DNA of 33,626 bases from Bacillota bacterium (GTDB lineage Bacteria > Bacillota > Sulfobacillia > JAIMAT01). The notes below the pieces were generated by a model. The model saw nothing but the letters and a program-made list of their open reading frames with translations, was not told the DNA's origin and did not search any database. The position numbers and the translations under genes are program-made. Below, one piece after another: positions 7,302 to 14,661 of this stretch; the first letter of the stretch is position 1; every line of letters begins with the position of its first letter. The stretch is from contig JAIMAT010000014.1 of the NCBI GenBank assembly GCA_023511835.1, positions 1 through 33,626 on the forward strand, given 5' to 3'.

Positions 7302-8989
7302 CCCCGTACCTCAAACTGGGCCAGCTCCTGGCCCCGGGCGTCGATCACGTGGACGGCGCAGGAGAGGCAGGGGTCGAAGGAGTGGATGGTGCGCAGAACC
7401 TCCAGCGGCTGATCGGGTTTGGCCAGCTTGGTGTTCATCAGCGATGCCTCGTACGGGCCGACCTGACCCTGGGCGTCGCGCGGGCTGGCGTTCCAGGTGG
7501 TCGGCACGACCACCTGGTAATTGGCGATCTTGCCGTCCTTGATCTCCACCCAGTGGCCCAGCGCGCCGCGCGGCGCGGCCCCCAGGGCGAAGCCCCGACC
7601 GTCCTTCATCTGGTAGGCGGTGAAGCTCTCCGTTTGACCCTTGCTGATGTTGGTGACCAGTTCATCCACCCATCCCGGCACCGCCTCGGCGAGAGCCACG
7701 GTTTCCAGCATGCGGGCAGCCGTCCGGCCCAGAGTCGAAAACCAGTAAGAAGGCTGCCAGCCCACCTCGCGCTCGAACTGCTGCTTAAGGCCCAGGAAGG
7801 GTTGCGCGCCGGCGGCCGAAGCGATCAGCAGGCGGGCCAGCGGGCCGGTCTCCATGGGTTTGCCATCGTACCTCGGCGCCTTGATCCAGCTGTACTTCCC
7901 GCTCCGCTGGAGCGAGCCGTCGGACTCGAGACCCGTGTAGTGGGGGAGGGTTTCCTCGTCGAAAGGCGGTACGCCCTTCTCCGGCCCCTCGTACCAGGAG
8001 CGCGTGACGTCCTCGGTGATCCGCCTCTCGTCCACGGGATAGACCTGGCTCAGATCGCGGTCCAGGATGACGCCCTTGACGAAGAACTCCTTGCCCTTCG
8101 GCCACGGCTGGTCGTCCAGGGGGAAGCCGCCGTAGTCGAGGAAGTTGGGCACGCCGTTGCCGACCCCGGCCGCCGCCTCGTCCTTGTAAGCCTGTGCCAG
8201 CATGCGCATGTCGGCCAGGTAGGCGTTGAAAACGAAGGGCAGAGCGCTCTTCACCTGGTAGAGAAACTCGCCCACGCGAGACGGGTCTTCCATGTCCATG
8301 ATGGAGGTGACCCCGCCCACCACCACCGTCTGCGGGTGCGGGTTCTTGCCCCCGAAGACCACCATGGCCTTGGCCAGCGGCCGCTGCACCTGGAGCGCGT
8401 CCAGGTAGTGGGAGAGCAGGATCAGGTTCTGCTCGGGCGTCAGCTTGTAAGCGGGATGGCCCCAGAAGCCGTTGGCGAAGGGCCCGAGCTGGCCCGATTC
8501 CACCAGCTGCTTGACCCGGGCTTGGACGGCGGCGTACGTAGCTTGGCTGGCGTTGTAGGGCTGGTCGGTGTATTTGAAAGCCTCGGCCGCTGTCTTGGCG
8601 GGATCCGCCTTGAGCGCCGCCACGGGGTCGAACCAGTCCATGCCGTGCAGCTGGTAGAAGTGGATCACATGGTCCTGAATGAATTGGGCGCCATTCATCA
8701 GGTTGCGGACCAAGCGGGCGTTGGGGGGTACCTGCACGCCCAGCGCGGCCTCCACGGCCTGGGTGGCCCGCTCCAGGTGGACATAGGTACAGACGCCGCA
8801 GATCCGCTGGGCGAAGAGACCCGCGTCGCGAGGGTCGCGGCCCCTCAGGATCAGCTCGATGCCGCGGAAGAGCGTGGCCGCGCTGTACGCGTCGCGCACG
8901 GTGTTGCTCTCGTCCAGGTCCACCTCGATGCGGAGATGGCCCTCGATGCGCGTGACGGGATCGATGGTGACTCGCTTGAGGGCTGGCAC
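7298..8989 (-). CDS. hyaB: [NiFe]-hydrogenase large subunit (group 1 type)
   Basis: 563 aa, the usual length. It carries the NiFe(CN)2CO active site. The start is VTIDPVTRIEGHLRIEVDLD; the L1 motif is RICGVCTYVH with Cys64 and Cys67; the L2 motif is SFDPCLSCAVH with Cys541 and Cys544. His547 is the expected cleavage point, leaving a 16-residue tail (VIDARGQELAQFEVRG) for the protease at 5904-6479. Other family blocks: GHPAYKLTPEQNLILLSHYLDAL, GGKNPHPQTVVVGGVTS, and GRGFALGAAPRGALGHWVEI. The GTG start follows the small-subunit stop by 6 bp, with GGGGAG in the end of that gene as ribosome site. It is co-exported with the Tat-bearing small subunit; no signal of its own. Confidence 0.97.
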   Translation of the reverse strand: MPALKRVTIDPVTRIEGHLRIEVDLDESNTVRDAYSAATLFRGIELILRGRDPRDAGLFAQRICGVCTYVHLERATQAVEAALGVQVPPNARLVRNLMNGAQFIQDHVIHFYQLHGMDWFDPVAALKADPAKTAAEAFKYTDQPYNASQATYAAVQARVKQLVESGQLGPFANGFWGHPAYKLTPEQNLILLSHYLDALQVQRPLAKAMVVFGGKNPHPQTVVVGGVTSIMDMEDPSRVGEFLYQVKSALPFVFNAYLADMRMLAQAYKDEAAAGVGNGVPNFLDYGGFPLDDQPWPKGKEFFVKGVILDRDLSQVYPVDERRITEDVTRSWYEGPEKGVPPFDEETLPHYTGLESDGSLQRSGKYSWIKAPRYDGKPMETGPLARLLIASAAGAQPFLGLKQQFEREVGWQPSYWFSTLGRTAARMLETVALAEAVPGWVDELVTNISKGQTESFTAYQMKDGRGFALGAAPRGALGHWVEIKDGKIANYQVVVPTTWNASPRDAQGQVGPYEASLMNTKLAKPDQPLEVLRTIHSFDPCLSCAVHVIDARGQELAQFEVRG

Positions 8990-8995
8990 GCCCGA

Positions 8996-10297
8996 TCACT
9001 CCCCTTCCTTCGACTGCGTCGGCGCCTTGGGCTCGCCGTCCGGGCCGGCTCCGGCGCGGGTCCACTCCGGAGAGAGCCGGTTGCGGAGCGACGTGGCGAC
9101 GGCATGTGCCGCGATGCCGGCACCGGCGATCCCCAGTGCCCACTCGCCAACCGTGTTGGCCTTGGCGTCGATGCCGATGCCCGCCGCCGAGCCGTACACC
9201 TTCTCGCCCAGCGGCTGCTCGAAGGGGCTCATGGAATCCCAGAAGGCGGGCTCGCTGCAGCCGATGCAGCCGTGCCCGGCGCGGATCGGCCAGGAAGTTC
9301 CCTCGTTCCAGCGGATCAGGGAGCAGTTGTTGAAGGTGTACGGGCCCTTGCAGCCCATCTTGAACAGGCACCAGCCCTGCTCGGCGCCGGCGTCGCCCCA
9401 CTGGAGCACGTACTCGCCCGCGTCGAAGTGCCCGCGGCGTTCGCAGTTGTCGTGGATGCGTCGACCGTACGCCCAGACCGGGCGGCCGTAACGGTCCAGC
9501 GCCGGCATCCGCCCGAACATGACCACGTCCAGGACGGTGCCCACGATGTTGGTGGCGTTGGCCGGGCAGCCGGAGATGTTGATCACCGGGATGCCCAGCG
9601 CCTCACCGACGCCTTTGGCCCCGGTGGGGTTGGGCCCGGCGGCGGGGATGCCCCCGAACGTCGCGCAGCTGCCGACCGCCAGAACGGCTTTGGCTCCGGA
9701 GGCGACGCGGCGTGCCAGCGAAAGCCCCGTCTCACCCCGGGAACCCAGCGTCAGGAAGGCGCCGTTCAGCCCGGTGGGCAGAGCGCCCTCGAACATGGCG
9801 ACGTAGTTGCCGCGCTCCTTCTTCAGGATCTCCTCCAGGCGCGCCTCGGCAGCGGTGCCCGCCGCCGCCATCACCGTCTCGTTGTAGTCGAGGGAGATGG
9901 TGTCCAGGATGAGGGTGGCGAAGTCGGGGTCGCCGGTGCGGAGGAGAGACTCGGTGTTCCCGTCACAGTCGGCCAAGTTGATCCAGACTACCGGAAGGCG
10001 TGTGCTCAGCGTAGCCGCCCTGGCCACCCGCGGCTCGAAGATGGGCGGCAGCATGAGCGTCGCCGTCATCATGGAGCTCCAGCGTATGAAGTCGCGCCGG
10101 GTCAGCCCGGTGGAGAAGAGACGGTCCAAGATGGATCCGCGCCCAGGCTGCGGTTCGACCTGCTCGAGGAGATCGAGGCGCCGGTCGACCTGTTCGGCGA
10201 TCTCCTCCAAGCGTGCCGGATCGCCGGCAGCGGGCTCGCCTTCCAGCGGCCGTTCCTGGACCACCGGGAGGTCGTCGAGCCTGATATCGGTCCTCAC
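8996..10297 (-). CDS. hyaA: [NiFe]-hydrogenase small subunit, Tat-exported, with altered proximal cluster site
   Basis: 433 aa from GTG 10297, which has AGGAGGAGG eight bases upstream. It relays electrons through three Fe-S clusters. A 66-residue charged leader precedes the twin-arginine signal LTRRDFIRW (Arg67-Arg68) and hydrophobic segment, with likely cleavage after ARA near 94. Proximal cluster: Cys111 in ADCDGNTESLL, then GSCATFGG and SGCPANATN; where standard enzymes have the second Cys of CxxC, this one has Asn114. Distal site: RIHDNCERR, QGWCLFKMGCKGPYTFN; medial: FNNCSLIRW and HGCIGCSEPAFWD (three Cys). A weak C-terminal hydrophobic stretch (EWALGIAGAGIAAHAV) may be the membrane anchor meeting the cytochrome. 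The open frame upstream of 10297 has no ribosome site and is not coding-like. Confidence 0.94.
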   Translation of the reverse strand: MRTDIRLDDLPVVQERPLEGEPAAGDPARLEEIAEQVDRRLDLLEQVEPQPGRGSILDRLFSTGLTRRDFIRWSSMMTATLMLPPIFEPRVARAATLSTRLPVVWINLADCDGNTESLLRTGDPDFATLILDTISLDYNETVMAAAGTAAEARLEEILKKERGNYVAMFEGALPTGLNGAFLTLGSRGETGLSLARRVASGAKAVLAVGSCATFGGIPAAGPNPTGAKGVGEALGIPVINISGCPANATNIVGTVLDVVMFGRMPALDRYGRPVWAYGRRIHDNCERRGHFDAGEYVLQWGDAGAEQGWCLFKMGCKGPYTFNNCSLIRWNEGTSWPIRAGHGCIGCSEPAFWDSMSPFEQPLGEKVYGSAAGIGIDAKANTVGEWALGIAGAGIAAHAVATSLRNRLSPEWTRAGAGPDGEPKAPTQSKEGE

Positions 10298-10842
10298 CCC
10301 TGTTGCCTCCTCCTGTCCCTTCCGCCCCGGCTGCACCGTCCACGCCCAGAGAGGAGATCGACGGACAGATGAAGGAGAGGAGTGCACTGCCATCACCTTG
10401 CATCTCTGGGCGTACCCACGGCGGTACAACGCCCGGACGATCCAGGGAAGTGCTGAACGGTTGAATGTTCTCGTCCAACTAGAGCGAGCCTCCTGCGGGA
10501 TGCCAAGGCCTCCCGTCCCCAATGGACCCCCGGGGTGTTCCCCCCTCTCCGGCGCGCGACCCACACGTGCCCGGTTGACGCCGGGTCGCCACTTACTCCT
10601 TGCACCATAGAGGCAGTAGGCCACATCGGACGATTACCCGATCGGGTACTCGCGATCACTTCGGCGGACTACGAAAACATGCAAGCGAAGGAGGCCCCGC
10701 GGGAGGAAAATCGATCCATAACTCGTAATGTAATCCAGCGGGGGAGGGCGCCCCCACCGCCGCTTCGCTCCCATCGCGCAGCCGTCCCCGCGAACGGTGC
10801 CACCAATCGCCCGCCCGGGCGAGAAGGAAGGATGATCCTGCC
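10298..10842. other. Divergent intergenic region between the hydrogenase operon and a small unknown gene
   Basis: About 545 bp with no convincing gene. It must hold the promoter for the 11-gene minus-strand operon and one for the plus-strand gene at 10843. It contains a perfect 14-bp palindrome (10635-10648) and a locally AT-rich patch (about 10706-10735) with TGTAAT and TTATGG elements, but no pair of -35 and -10 boxes at normal spacing that I would defend on either strand. TTGACG at 10575-10580 has no partner. Open frames crossing it lack ribosome sites and have poor codon structure. Confidence 0.6.
10635..10648. promoter_or_regulatory. Perfect 14-bp palindrome, candidate operator
   Basis: TACCCGATCGGGTA reads the same on both strands. 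It sits 338 bp upstream of the hydrogenase small-subunit start and 195 bp upstream of the divergent gene start. A dimeric regulator could bind it and govern either side. I do not recognise the cognate family, and short palindromes made of CG-rich words also arise by chance in such DNA. Confidence 0.35.
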
Positions 10843-11274
10843 ATGGAAACCCCGACGCCGGCCGCCGAGGGGCCGGAGCCGGGCTCCTCCCAGGAGCACC
10901 CGCTGGAGCTGAGCATCCGCATCGTCGCCGACCGGTCGCGCCTCCTGGCGCTGGAGGGGCGCCGCCTCCACCTCCACTACGCCCTGGCCTGCCTGCGGGA
11001 GCCGGGACGGGGCATCGAGCGGTACTTCCTGGGCGCGCTCCTCTGGGCGCGCCCCGCCGCCCACGGCCGGCACATGCTGGAGCAGCCCGAGCAGGCCGTC
11101 TGGTCCGACGCCTTTGTGCTCGAGGCCGACGAGGCCCGGGCCCTCTTCGACTTCGTGGCCGGCGCCGCGGAGCCGGTGCTGCCGGTCCACGTGCCGGACG
11201 TCGTCGCCGACGTCCTCTCCGACGGCGAGTGGCTGGCCCGCCTGGCGGCGCGGGCCGGTGACGCCGCCGCCTGA
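10843..11274 (+). CDS. Hypothetical 143-aa protein divergent from the hydrogenase operon
   Basis: Not recognised. The ATG (METPTPAAEGPEP) is preceded by AAGGAAGG at 11 bases, a slightly long spacing. After a Pro/Glu-rich leader of about 20 residues, a compact domain runs from LELSIRIVADRSRLLALEGRRLHLHYALACL through RYFLGALLWARPAAHGRHMLEQPEQAVWSDAFVLEADEARALFDFVAGAA to VLPVHVPDVVADVLSDGEWLARLAA. No signal peptide, membrane helix or metal-binding cysteines (a single Cys). Mixed alpha/beta appearance and normal third-position GC suggest a genuine cytoplasmic protein. Its divergence from the hydrogenase operon invites a shared-regulation idea, but nothing in the protein itself shows a function. 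Confidence 0.65.
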   Translation: METPTPAAEGPEPGSSQEHPLELSIRIVADRSRLLALEGRRLHLHYALACLREPGRGIERYFLGALLWARPAAHGRHMLEQPEQAVWSDAFVLEADEARALFDFVAGAAEPVLPVHVPDVVADVLSDGEWLARLAARAGDAAA

Positions 11275-11585
11275 CCCGCCCACCGCCGACGGGCCGCCCT
11301 CCCCCGACGGAGGGCGCGACGCCGGCCCCGCCCTGGACGTCACGTCCACGAGCCCGCAGAGAGCCGTCCAGATTCCCCGCCCGTCCCCGCCGCGGCGCTG
11401 CGCCCGCCGGCTTCGGGTTCGGGAGCCCGAAGAAGGCCGCTATGGACCTCCGAAGATCACCCGTCCGGGCGATGGACGTCCGCTTTGAGAATCCTTATCG
11501 TCTAGGTATCGGTAATGCGAATCGTTCTCACGGGGCCGGCAGCGCCCAGACGCCGCCGCCCCGGGGAAGCGCGGGAGGCGGCGCC
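11275..11585. other. Intergenic region: terminator-like hairpins, then the feo control region
   Basis: The 311 bp hold two GC hairpins without T runs (GCCCTCC/GGAGGGC at 11296-11315 and CTTCGGG/CCCGAAG at 11411-11432), which may end the upstream gene, and then the Fur-box pair at 11486-11530 before feoA. No gene seen. Confidence 0.5.
11486..11530 (+). promoter_or_regulatory. Tandem Fur-box-like operators upstream of feoA
   Basis: Two 15-bp sequences resemble the 7-1-7 Fur box TGATAATNATTATCA: TGAGAATCCTTATCG at 11486-11500 (11 of 14 specified positions) and TGCGAATCGTTCTCA at 11516-11530 (10 of 14). They are exactly 30 bp apart start to start, close to three helical turns, in a locally AT-richer island in very GC-rich DNA. 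The first box covers a possible -35 (TTGAGA, 11485-11490), with weak -10 candidates just downstream (TATCGG at 11507 or GGTAAT at 11511). Iron-bound Fur would repress the feo operon here. Agreement and placement before feoA make this convincing by eye, though not proven. Confidence 0.7.
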
Positions 11586-11864
11586 ATGGACGGTGGGCTG
11601 CGGGCGGAAGGCAGGGGGCTTCCCTCGCTGGCGGCGCTGGGCGACGGGGAGGAGGGGCGCATTGCCGCCCTGGGAGGTCCGGCGCCCTTCCGCCGCCGCC
11701 TGGCGGCGCTGGGCCTCCTGCCCGGGAGCCGCCTCCGCCGGCTGGGCGCCATGCCGGCGGGTGGCCCGCTCATGGTGGAGGTGGGCGGGACGCGCCTCGC
11801 ACTCCGCCGGCGCGACGCCGCGGCGATCCTCGTGGAGCCGCGCGGAGAGGGCGGGGCGGCATGA
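11586..11864 (+). CDS. feoA: FeoA, SH3-like partner of the ferrous iron transporter
   Basis: 92 aa. ATG 11586 has GGGAGG seven bases upstream; the open frame runs further up but that part includes the operator region. FeoA is a small cytoplasmic SH3-like protein needed for full FeoB activity. The family pattern is clear: LAALGDGEEGRIAALGG, then RRRLAALGLLPGSRLRRLG (the RLxxLGLxPG motif), AMPAGGPLMVEVGGTRLALRRRDAAAILVE. The stop overlaps the feoB start by 4 bp (ATGA), so expression is coupled. Expected to be iron-repressed through the upstream Fur-like boxes. Confidence 0.92.
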   Translation: MDGGLRAEGRGLPSLAALGDGEEGRIAALGGPAPFRRRLAALGLLPGSRLRRLGAMPAGGPLMVEVGGTRLALRRRDAAAILVEPRGEGGAA

Positions 11865-13789
11865 GCTGCCATCTGCCGCCGGCCGGGGCGACGGCTGGCG
11901 CCTCCGCGGCCGCCGCCTCCGCCGTCGCCGCGGGGGGCACCGTCCGGGCGGAGGCGGGCGCGCGGCGCCGCTGGCTCCTGGCCGGCCCACCCAACGCCGG
12001 CAAGACGACGCTCTTCAACCTGCTCACGGGCGGCCGGCGCGAGGTGGCCAACTGGCCCGGCAGCACCGTGGAGCGGGCGGCGGGGCGGCTCCGTGCGGGC
12101 GAGGGGCTCGCGACGGGCGAGGTGGAGGTGGTCGACCTCCCCGGCGTCTACAGCCTGGACGCCCTCTCCGAGGAGGAGCGGGTCGCCCGCCGGGCGCTCC
12201 TGGAGGAGGCGGACGAGGCGCTGGTGCTGGTGGTGGCCGACGCCTCGCGGCTGGAGCGGAGCCTGGCGCTCGTCCTCGAGGTGGCGGAGGTGGCGCCCGC
12301 CGTCGTCGTGGCGCTCAACATGCTGGACGTGGCGGCGGCGGAGGGGAAGGCCGTCGACGCGGCGCGCCTGGAGGAGGAGCTCGGCCTGCCGGTGGTGCCG
12401 CTGGTGGCGCGGCGGGGCGAGGGCGTGCGGCGCCTGGTGGAGGTGGCCGCCGCCTCCGCGCGCGAGCCGCGCCCGCGCCGCGCGAGGCCCGCGCCGCCGG
12501 CGGGCGAGGAGGAAGCCTTCCGGCGCGCGGAGGAGCGCTTTCTGCGCGTGCAGGAGCTGGTGCGGGAGGCCGTGCGCGAGGGCGGGCGGCGGCGGACGAC
12601 GGCGGAGCGCCTCGACCGCTGGGCGCTCCACCCGCTCGCTGGCTACCTGATCCTGGCGGCCGTGCTGGGCGCGGTCTTCGCCGTCGCCTTCGTCGCCTCG
12701 GCGCCGCTCTCCGAGGCCGTGGGCCGCCTGCTGGACGGCCTGGGCGGGGCGCTGGCGGCGCGGCTCGAGGCGGCCGGCGCGCCCGTCTGGCTGGGCGGCC
12801 TGGTGCGCGACGGGCTCCTGGGCGGGGCGGGCGCGGTGCTCGCCTTCGTCCCCTACCTGACGCTCTTCTACGTGATGCAGGAAGCGCTGCAGGACTCGGG
12901 CTACATGGCGCGCGCCGCGGTGCTGGTCGACCGGCTGATGGAGGCGGTGGGCCTCCACGGCAAGGGCTTCTTCGCGCTGGCCACGGCCTACGGCTGCAAC
13001 GTGCCGGCCATCGGCGCCACGCGCGTCCTGGAGAACCCGCGCGAGCGGATCGCGCACCAGCTGGTCATCCCCTTCCTGCCCTGCAACGCCCGCATCGGCG
13101 TCCTGCTGCTCCTGACGGCCGCCCTCTTCCCGGGCGCGCGCGGCGCCCTGGCCTTTGCCGGGTTGATGCTCATCAGCCTCGGGGTGGTGGCGGGCGTCAG
13201 CCTGCTCCTCCGCCGCACCCTCCTCCCGCGCGAGGAAGCCCCGCTGGTGATGGAGCTTCCTCCCTACCACCTGCCCACCTGGCGGAACGCCGTGCTGCCG
13301 GCGCTCCACCACGTCGGCCTCTTCGTCCGCCGCATCTGGGGCTTCATGCTCTGGGCGACGCTGGCGCTCTGGGCGCTGGGCGCACTGCCGGCGGGCGCGC
13401 CTCCGGAGCAGAGCTACGCCGCCCGGCTGGCGGGCGCGCTGGGTCTGCTGGGCGCGCCCTGGCACCTGGACGGGCGGCTGGTGCTGGCGCTGGCGGCCGG
13501 CTTCGTGGCCAAGGAGACGACGCTGGGCACGCTGGCCGTCCTCTACGGAAGCGCCGCGGCCGGCGGCCCCGCGGCGGCGCTGGCCGCCTCGGTCCGCCCG
13601 CTGGCCGGCTTCGCCTTTCTCGTCATCTACATGCTCTACACGCCCTGCCTGGCCACCGTGGTGGCGCTCCGCCAGGAGTCGGGCAGCCGGCGCTGGGCGG
13701 CCCTCTCGGTCCTCCTCTCGCTGGCGGTGGCCGGCCTGGCGGGCTGGCTGGTGGAGGCGCTGGGCGCGCTGGCGGGGTGGGCGCCGTGA
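11861..13789 (+). CDS. feoB: FeoB, GTP-dependent ferrous iron permease
   Basis: 642 aa, somewhat shorter than the 700-770 aa of many FeoBs. Inner-membrane Fe(II) importer. After an Ala-rich leader of about 40 residues comes the G domain: G1 GPPNAGKTTLFN, switch region NWPGSTVE, G3 DLPGVYSL, G4 NMLD (usual for FeoB), then an Arg/Glu-rich linker. The membrane part has two Gate-like repeats: DSGYMARAAVLVDRLMEAVGLHGKGFF with ATAYGCNVPAIGATR, IPFLPCNARIGVLLLL, and later FVAKETTLGTLAVLYG and MLYTPCLATVVALRQE. These conserved Cys/Pro segments line the transport path. It overlaps feoA by 4 bp upstream and feoC by 4 bp downstream. Confidence 0.96.
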   Translation: MSCHLPPAGATAGASAAAASAVAAGGTVRAEAGARRRWLLAGPPNAGKTTLFNLLTGGRREVANWPGSTVERAAGRLRAGEGLATGEVEVVDLPGVYSLDALSEEERVARRALLEEADEALVLVVADASRLERSLALVLEVAEVAPAVVVALNMLDVAAAEGKAVDAARLEEELGLPVVPLVARRGEGVRRLVEVAAASAREPRPRRARPAPPAGEEEAFRRAEERFLRVQELVREAVREGGRRRTTAERLDRWALHPLAGYLILAAVLGAVFAVAFVASAPLSEAVGRLLDGLGGALAARLEAAGAPVWLGGLVRDGLLGGAGAVLAFVPYLTLFYVMQEALQDSGYMARAAVLVDRLMEAVGLHGKGFFALATAYGCNVPAIGATRVLENPRERIAHQLVIPFLPCNARIGVLLLLTAALFPGARGALAFAGLMLISLGVVAGVSLLLRRTLLPREEAPLVMELPPYHLPTWRNAVLPALHHVGLFVRRIWGFMLWATLALWALGALPAGAPPEQSYAARLAGALGLLGAPWHLDGRLVLALAAGFVAKETTLGTLAVLYGSAAAGGPAAALAASVRPLAGFAFLVIYMLYTPCLATVVALRQESGSRRWAALSVLLSLAVAGLAGWLVEALGALAGWAP

Positions 13790-14205
13790 GCGGCCGGCGC
13801 GCTCCGCTGACGCTGGGCGAGGTGGCGCGGGAGGCGGCGCGGCGCCCCGGCCTCACCGCCGCCGAGCTGGCGGCGCGGCTGGGCGCCGAGCCGGTCTGGG
13901 TGGAGCTGGCGCTGGCCGAGCTGGAGCGGCTCCGCCTGCGTGCGGCGGCCGACGGACGGCCGGCCGCCGCGCGGCCGGCCGCGCCGCAGCCGGAGCTTCT
14001 CGCGGGCTGCCGGGGCTGTCCGCTCGAGCCCGCCTGCAGCCGGTACGGCGCCGCCTGCGAGACGGGCCGGAGCGGCGGGGGCGCCTCAGCGCGAGCGCCC
14101 CGGCCGGCGCTTCTTGCGCGGCCGCCCGGTCCAGGCGCTGCGCCCGGCGCCGGCGGGGCGCGGTCCGGAGGAAGCGCCCTCGCCGGCCCGCCCGCGCCGG
14201 GCTGA
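13786..14205 (+). CDS. feoC: FeoC-like winged-helix protein with Fe-S type cysteine cluster
   Basis: 139 aa from GTG 13786, which overlaps the feoB stop by 4 bp. Residues 8-52 (LTLGEVAREAARRPGLTAAELAARLGAE...VELALAELERLRL) look like the winged-helix fold of FeoC. An Ala/Pro linker leads to four cysteines, Cys75, 78, 84 and 91, in CRGCPLEPACSRYGAAC, close to the CxxCx5Cx6C region proposed to bind Fe-S in FeoC. Residues from about 95 on are Ala/Pro/Gly-rich and lie opposite the 3' end of the convergent gene at 14086-14520, so the true functional protein may be mostly the first 95 residues. Likely a small regulator or stabiliser of FeoB. Confidence 0.75.
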   Translation: MSGRRAPLTLGEVAREAARRPGLTAAELAARLGAEPVWVELALAELERLRLRAAADGRPAAARPAAPQPELLAGCRGCPLEPACSRYGAACETGRSGGGASARAPRPALLARPPGPGAAPGAGGARSGGSALAGPPAPG

Positions 14206-14520
14206 GGCGGCGCGCGGCCGCGGCTGCGGGCGCGGCAGCTGGGTCTGGACGATGCCGTAGGCCAGGCCGAAGGCCAGGGCGGGTCCGAACATGGCGGCCC
14301 AGTTGCGCGAGGCCGGCGGCAGGAGGTAGGTGACGCCGACGACGAGGGCCCAGAGGCCGAGGGCGAGGACGGCTAGGTTGAGATACCACTGCTTGAACAG
14401 GTAGCGCTCGGGCGGGAAGCGCCGGGCGATGCGGATGCCGGCGGCCCAGAAGCCCAGGGTGACCGCGAACAAGAGGATGATCTGGAGCCAGAGCGGCCAC
14501 TTGGTCACGTCGGCCGGCAA
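14086..14520 (-). CDS. Small three-helix membrane protein with basic tail, function unknown
   Basis: 144 aa from TTG 14520, which has AGGAGGGG a few bases upstream; a GTG at 14505 is an alternative without a ribosome site. Three membrane helices: PLWLQIILLFAVTLGFWAAGI, YLNLAVLALGLWALVVGVTYLL and AAMFGPALAFGLAYGIV. Between helices 1 and 2 lies a polar loop RIARRFPPERYLFKQWY. The last ~50 residues are Arg/Pro-rich, ending TGRPRKKRRPGRSR, and lie antisense to the feoC tail (120-bp convergent overlap). I do not recognise the family. The membrane part is convincing as coding sequence; where the protein really ends is less so. Confidence 0.65.
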   Translation of the reverse strand: MPADVTKWPLWLQIILLFAVTLGFWAAGIRIARRFPPERYLFKQWYLNLAVLALGLWALVVGVTYLLPPASRNWAAMFGPALAFGLAYGIVQTQLPRPQPRPRAASARRGRAGEGASSGPRPAGAGRSAWTGRPRKKRRPGRSR

Positions 14521-14619
14521 GGGGACCCCTCCTCGACGCGGGCTCTCTCGCTGCGCCGGGGCCGGCCGCCGGTCGCGGCAGGCGGGCGGCCGCCGGGCCG
14601 GGACAGGGAGGCGCGGAGC

Positions 14620-14649
14620 TTGCGGCGCCTCGCGAGGCTGCGCTATACT
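14620..14649 (+). promoter_or_regulatory. Promoter of the tRNA genes
   Basis: TTGCGG at 14620-14625 and TATACT at 14644-14649 are 18 bp apart and end 12 bp before the mature tRNA-Gly. Good spacing and a near-consensus -10 box, as expected for a stable RNA promoter. Confidence 0.65.
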
Positions 14650-14661
14650 ACCACACGCCGG

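Noticed and set aside
7349-10372. Very long plus-strand open frame (about 1000 codons) opposite the hydrogenase structural genes, and similar frames opposite hypF, walK and the penicillin-binding protein gene
   Set aside because: They mirror the codon structure of well-identified genes on the other strand, show no family motifs and lack ribosome sites; stop codons are rare by chance in such GC-rich DNA.
10575-10603. Promoter with TTGACG upstream of the 10843 gene
   Set aside because: No acceptable -10 box lies 16-18 bp downstream.
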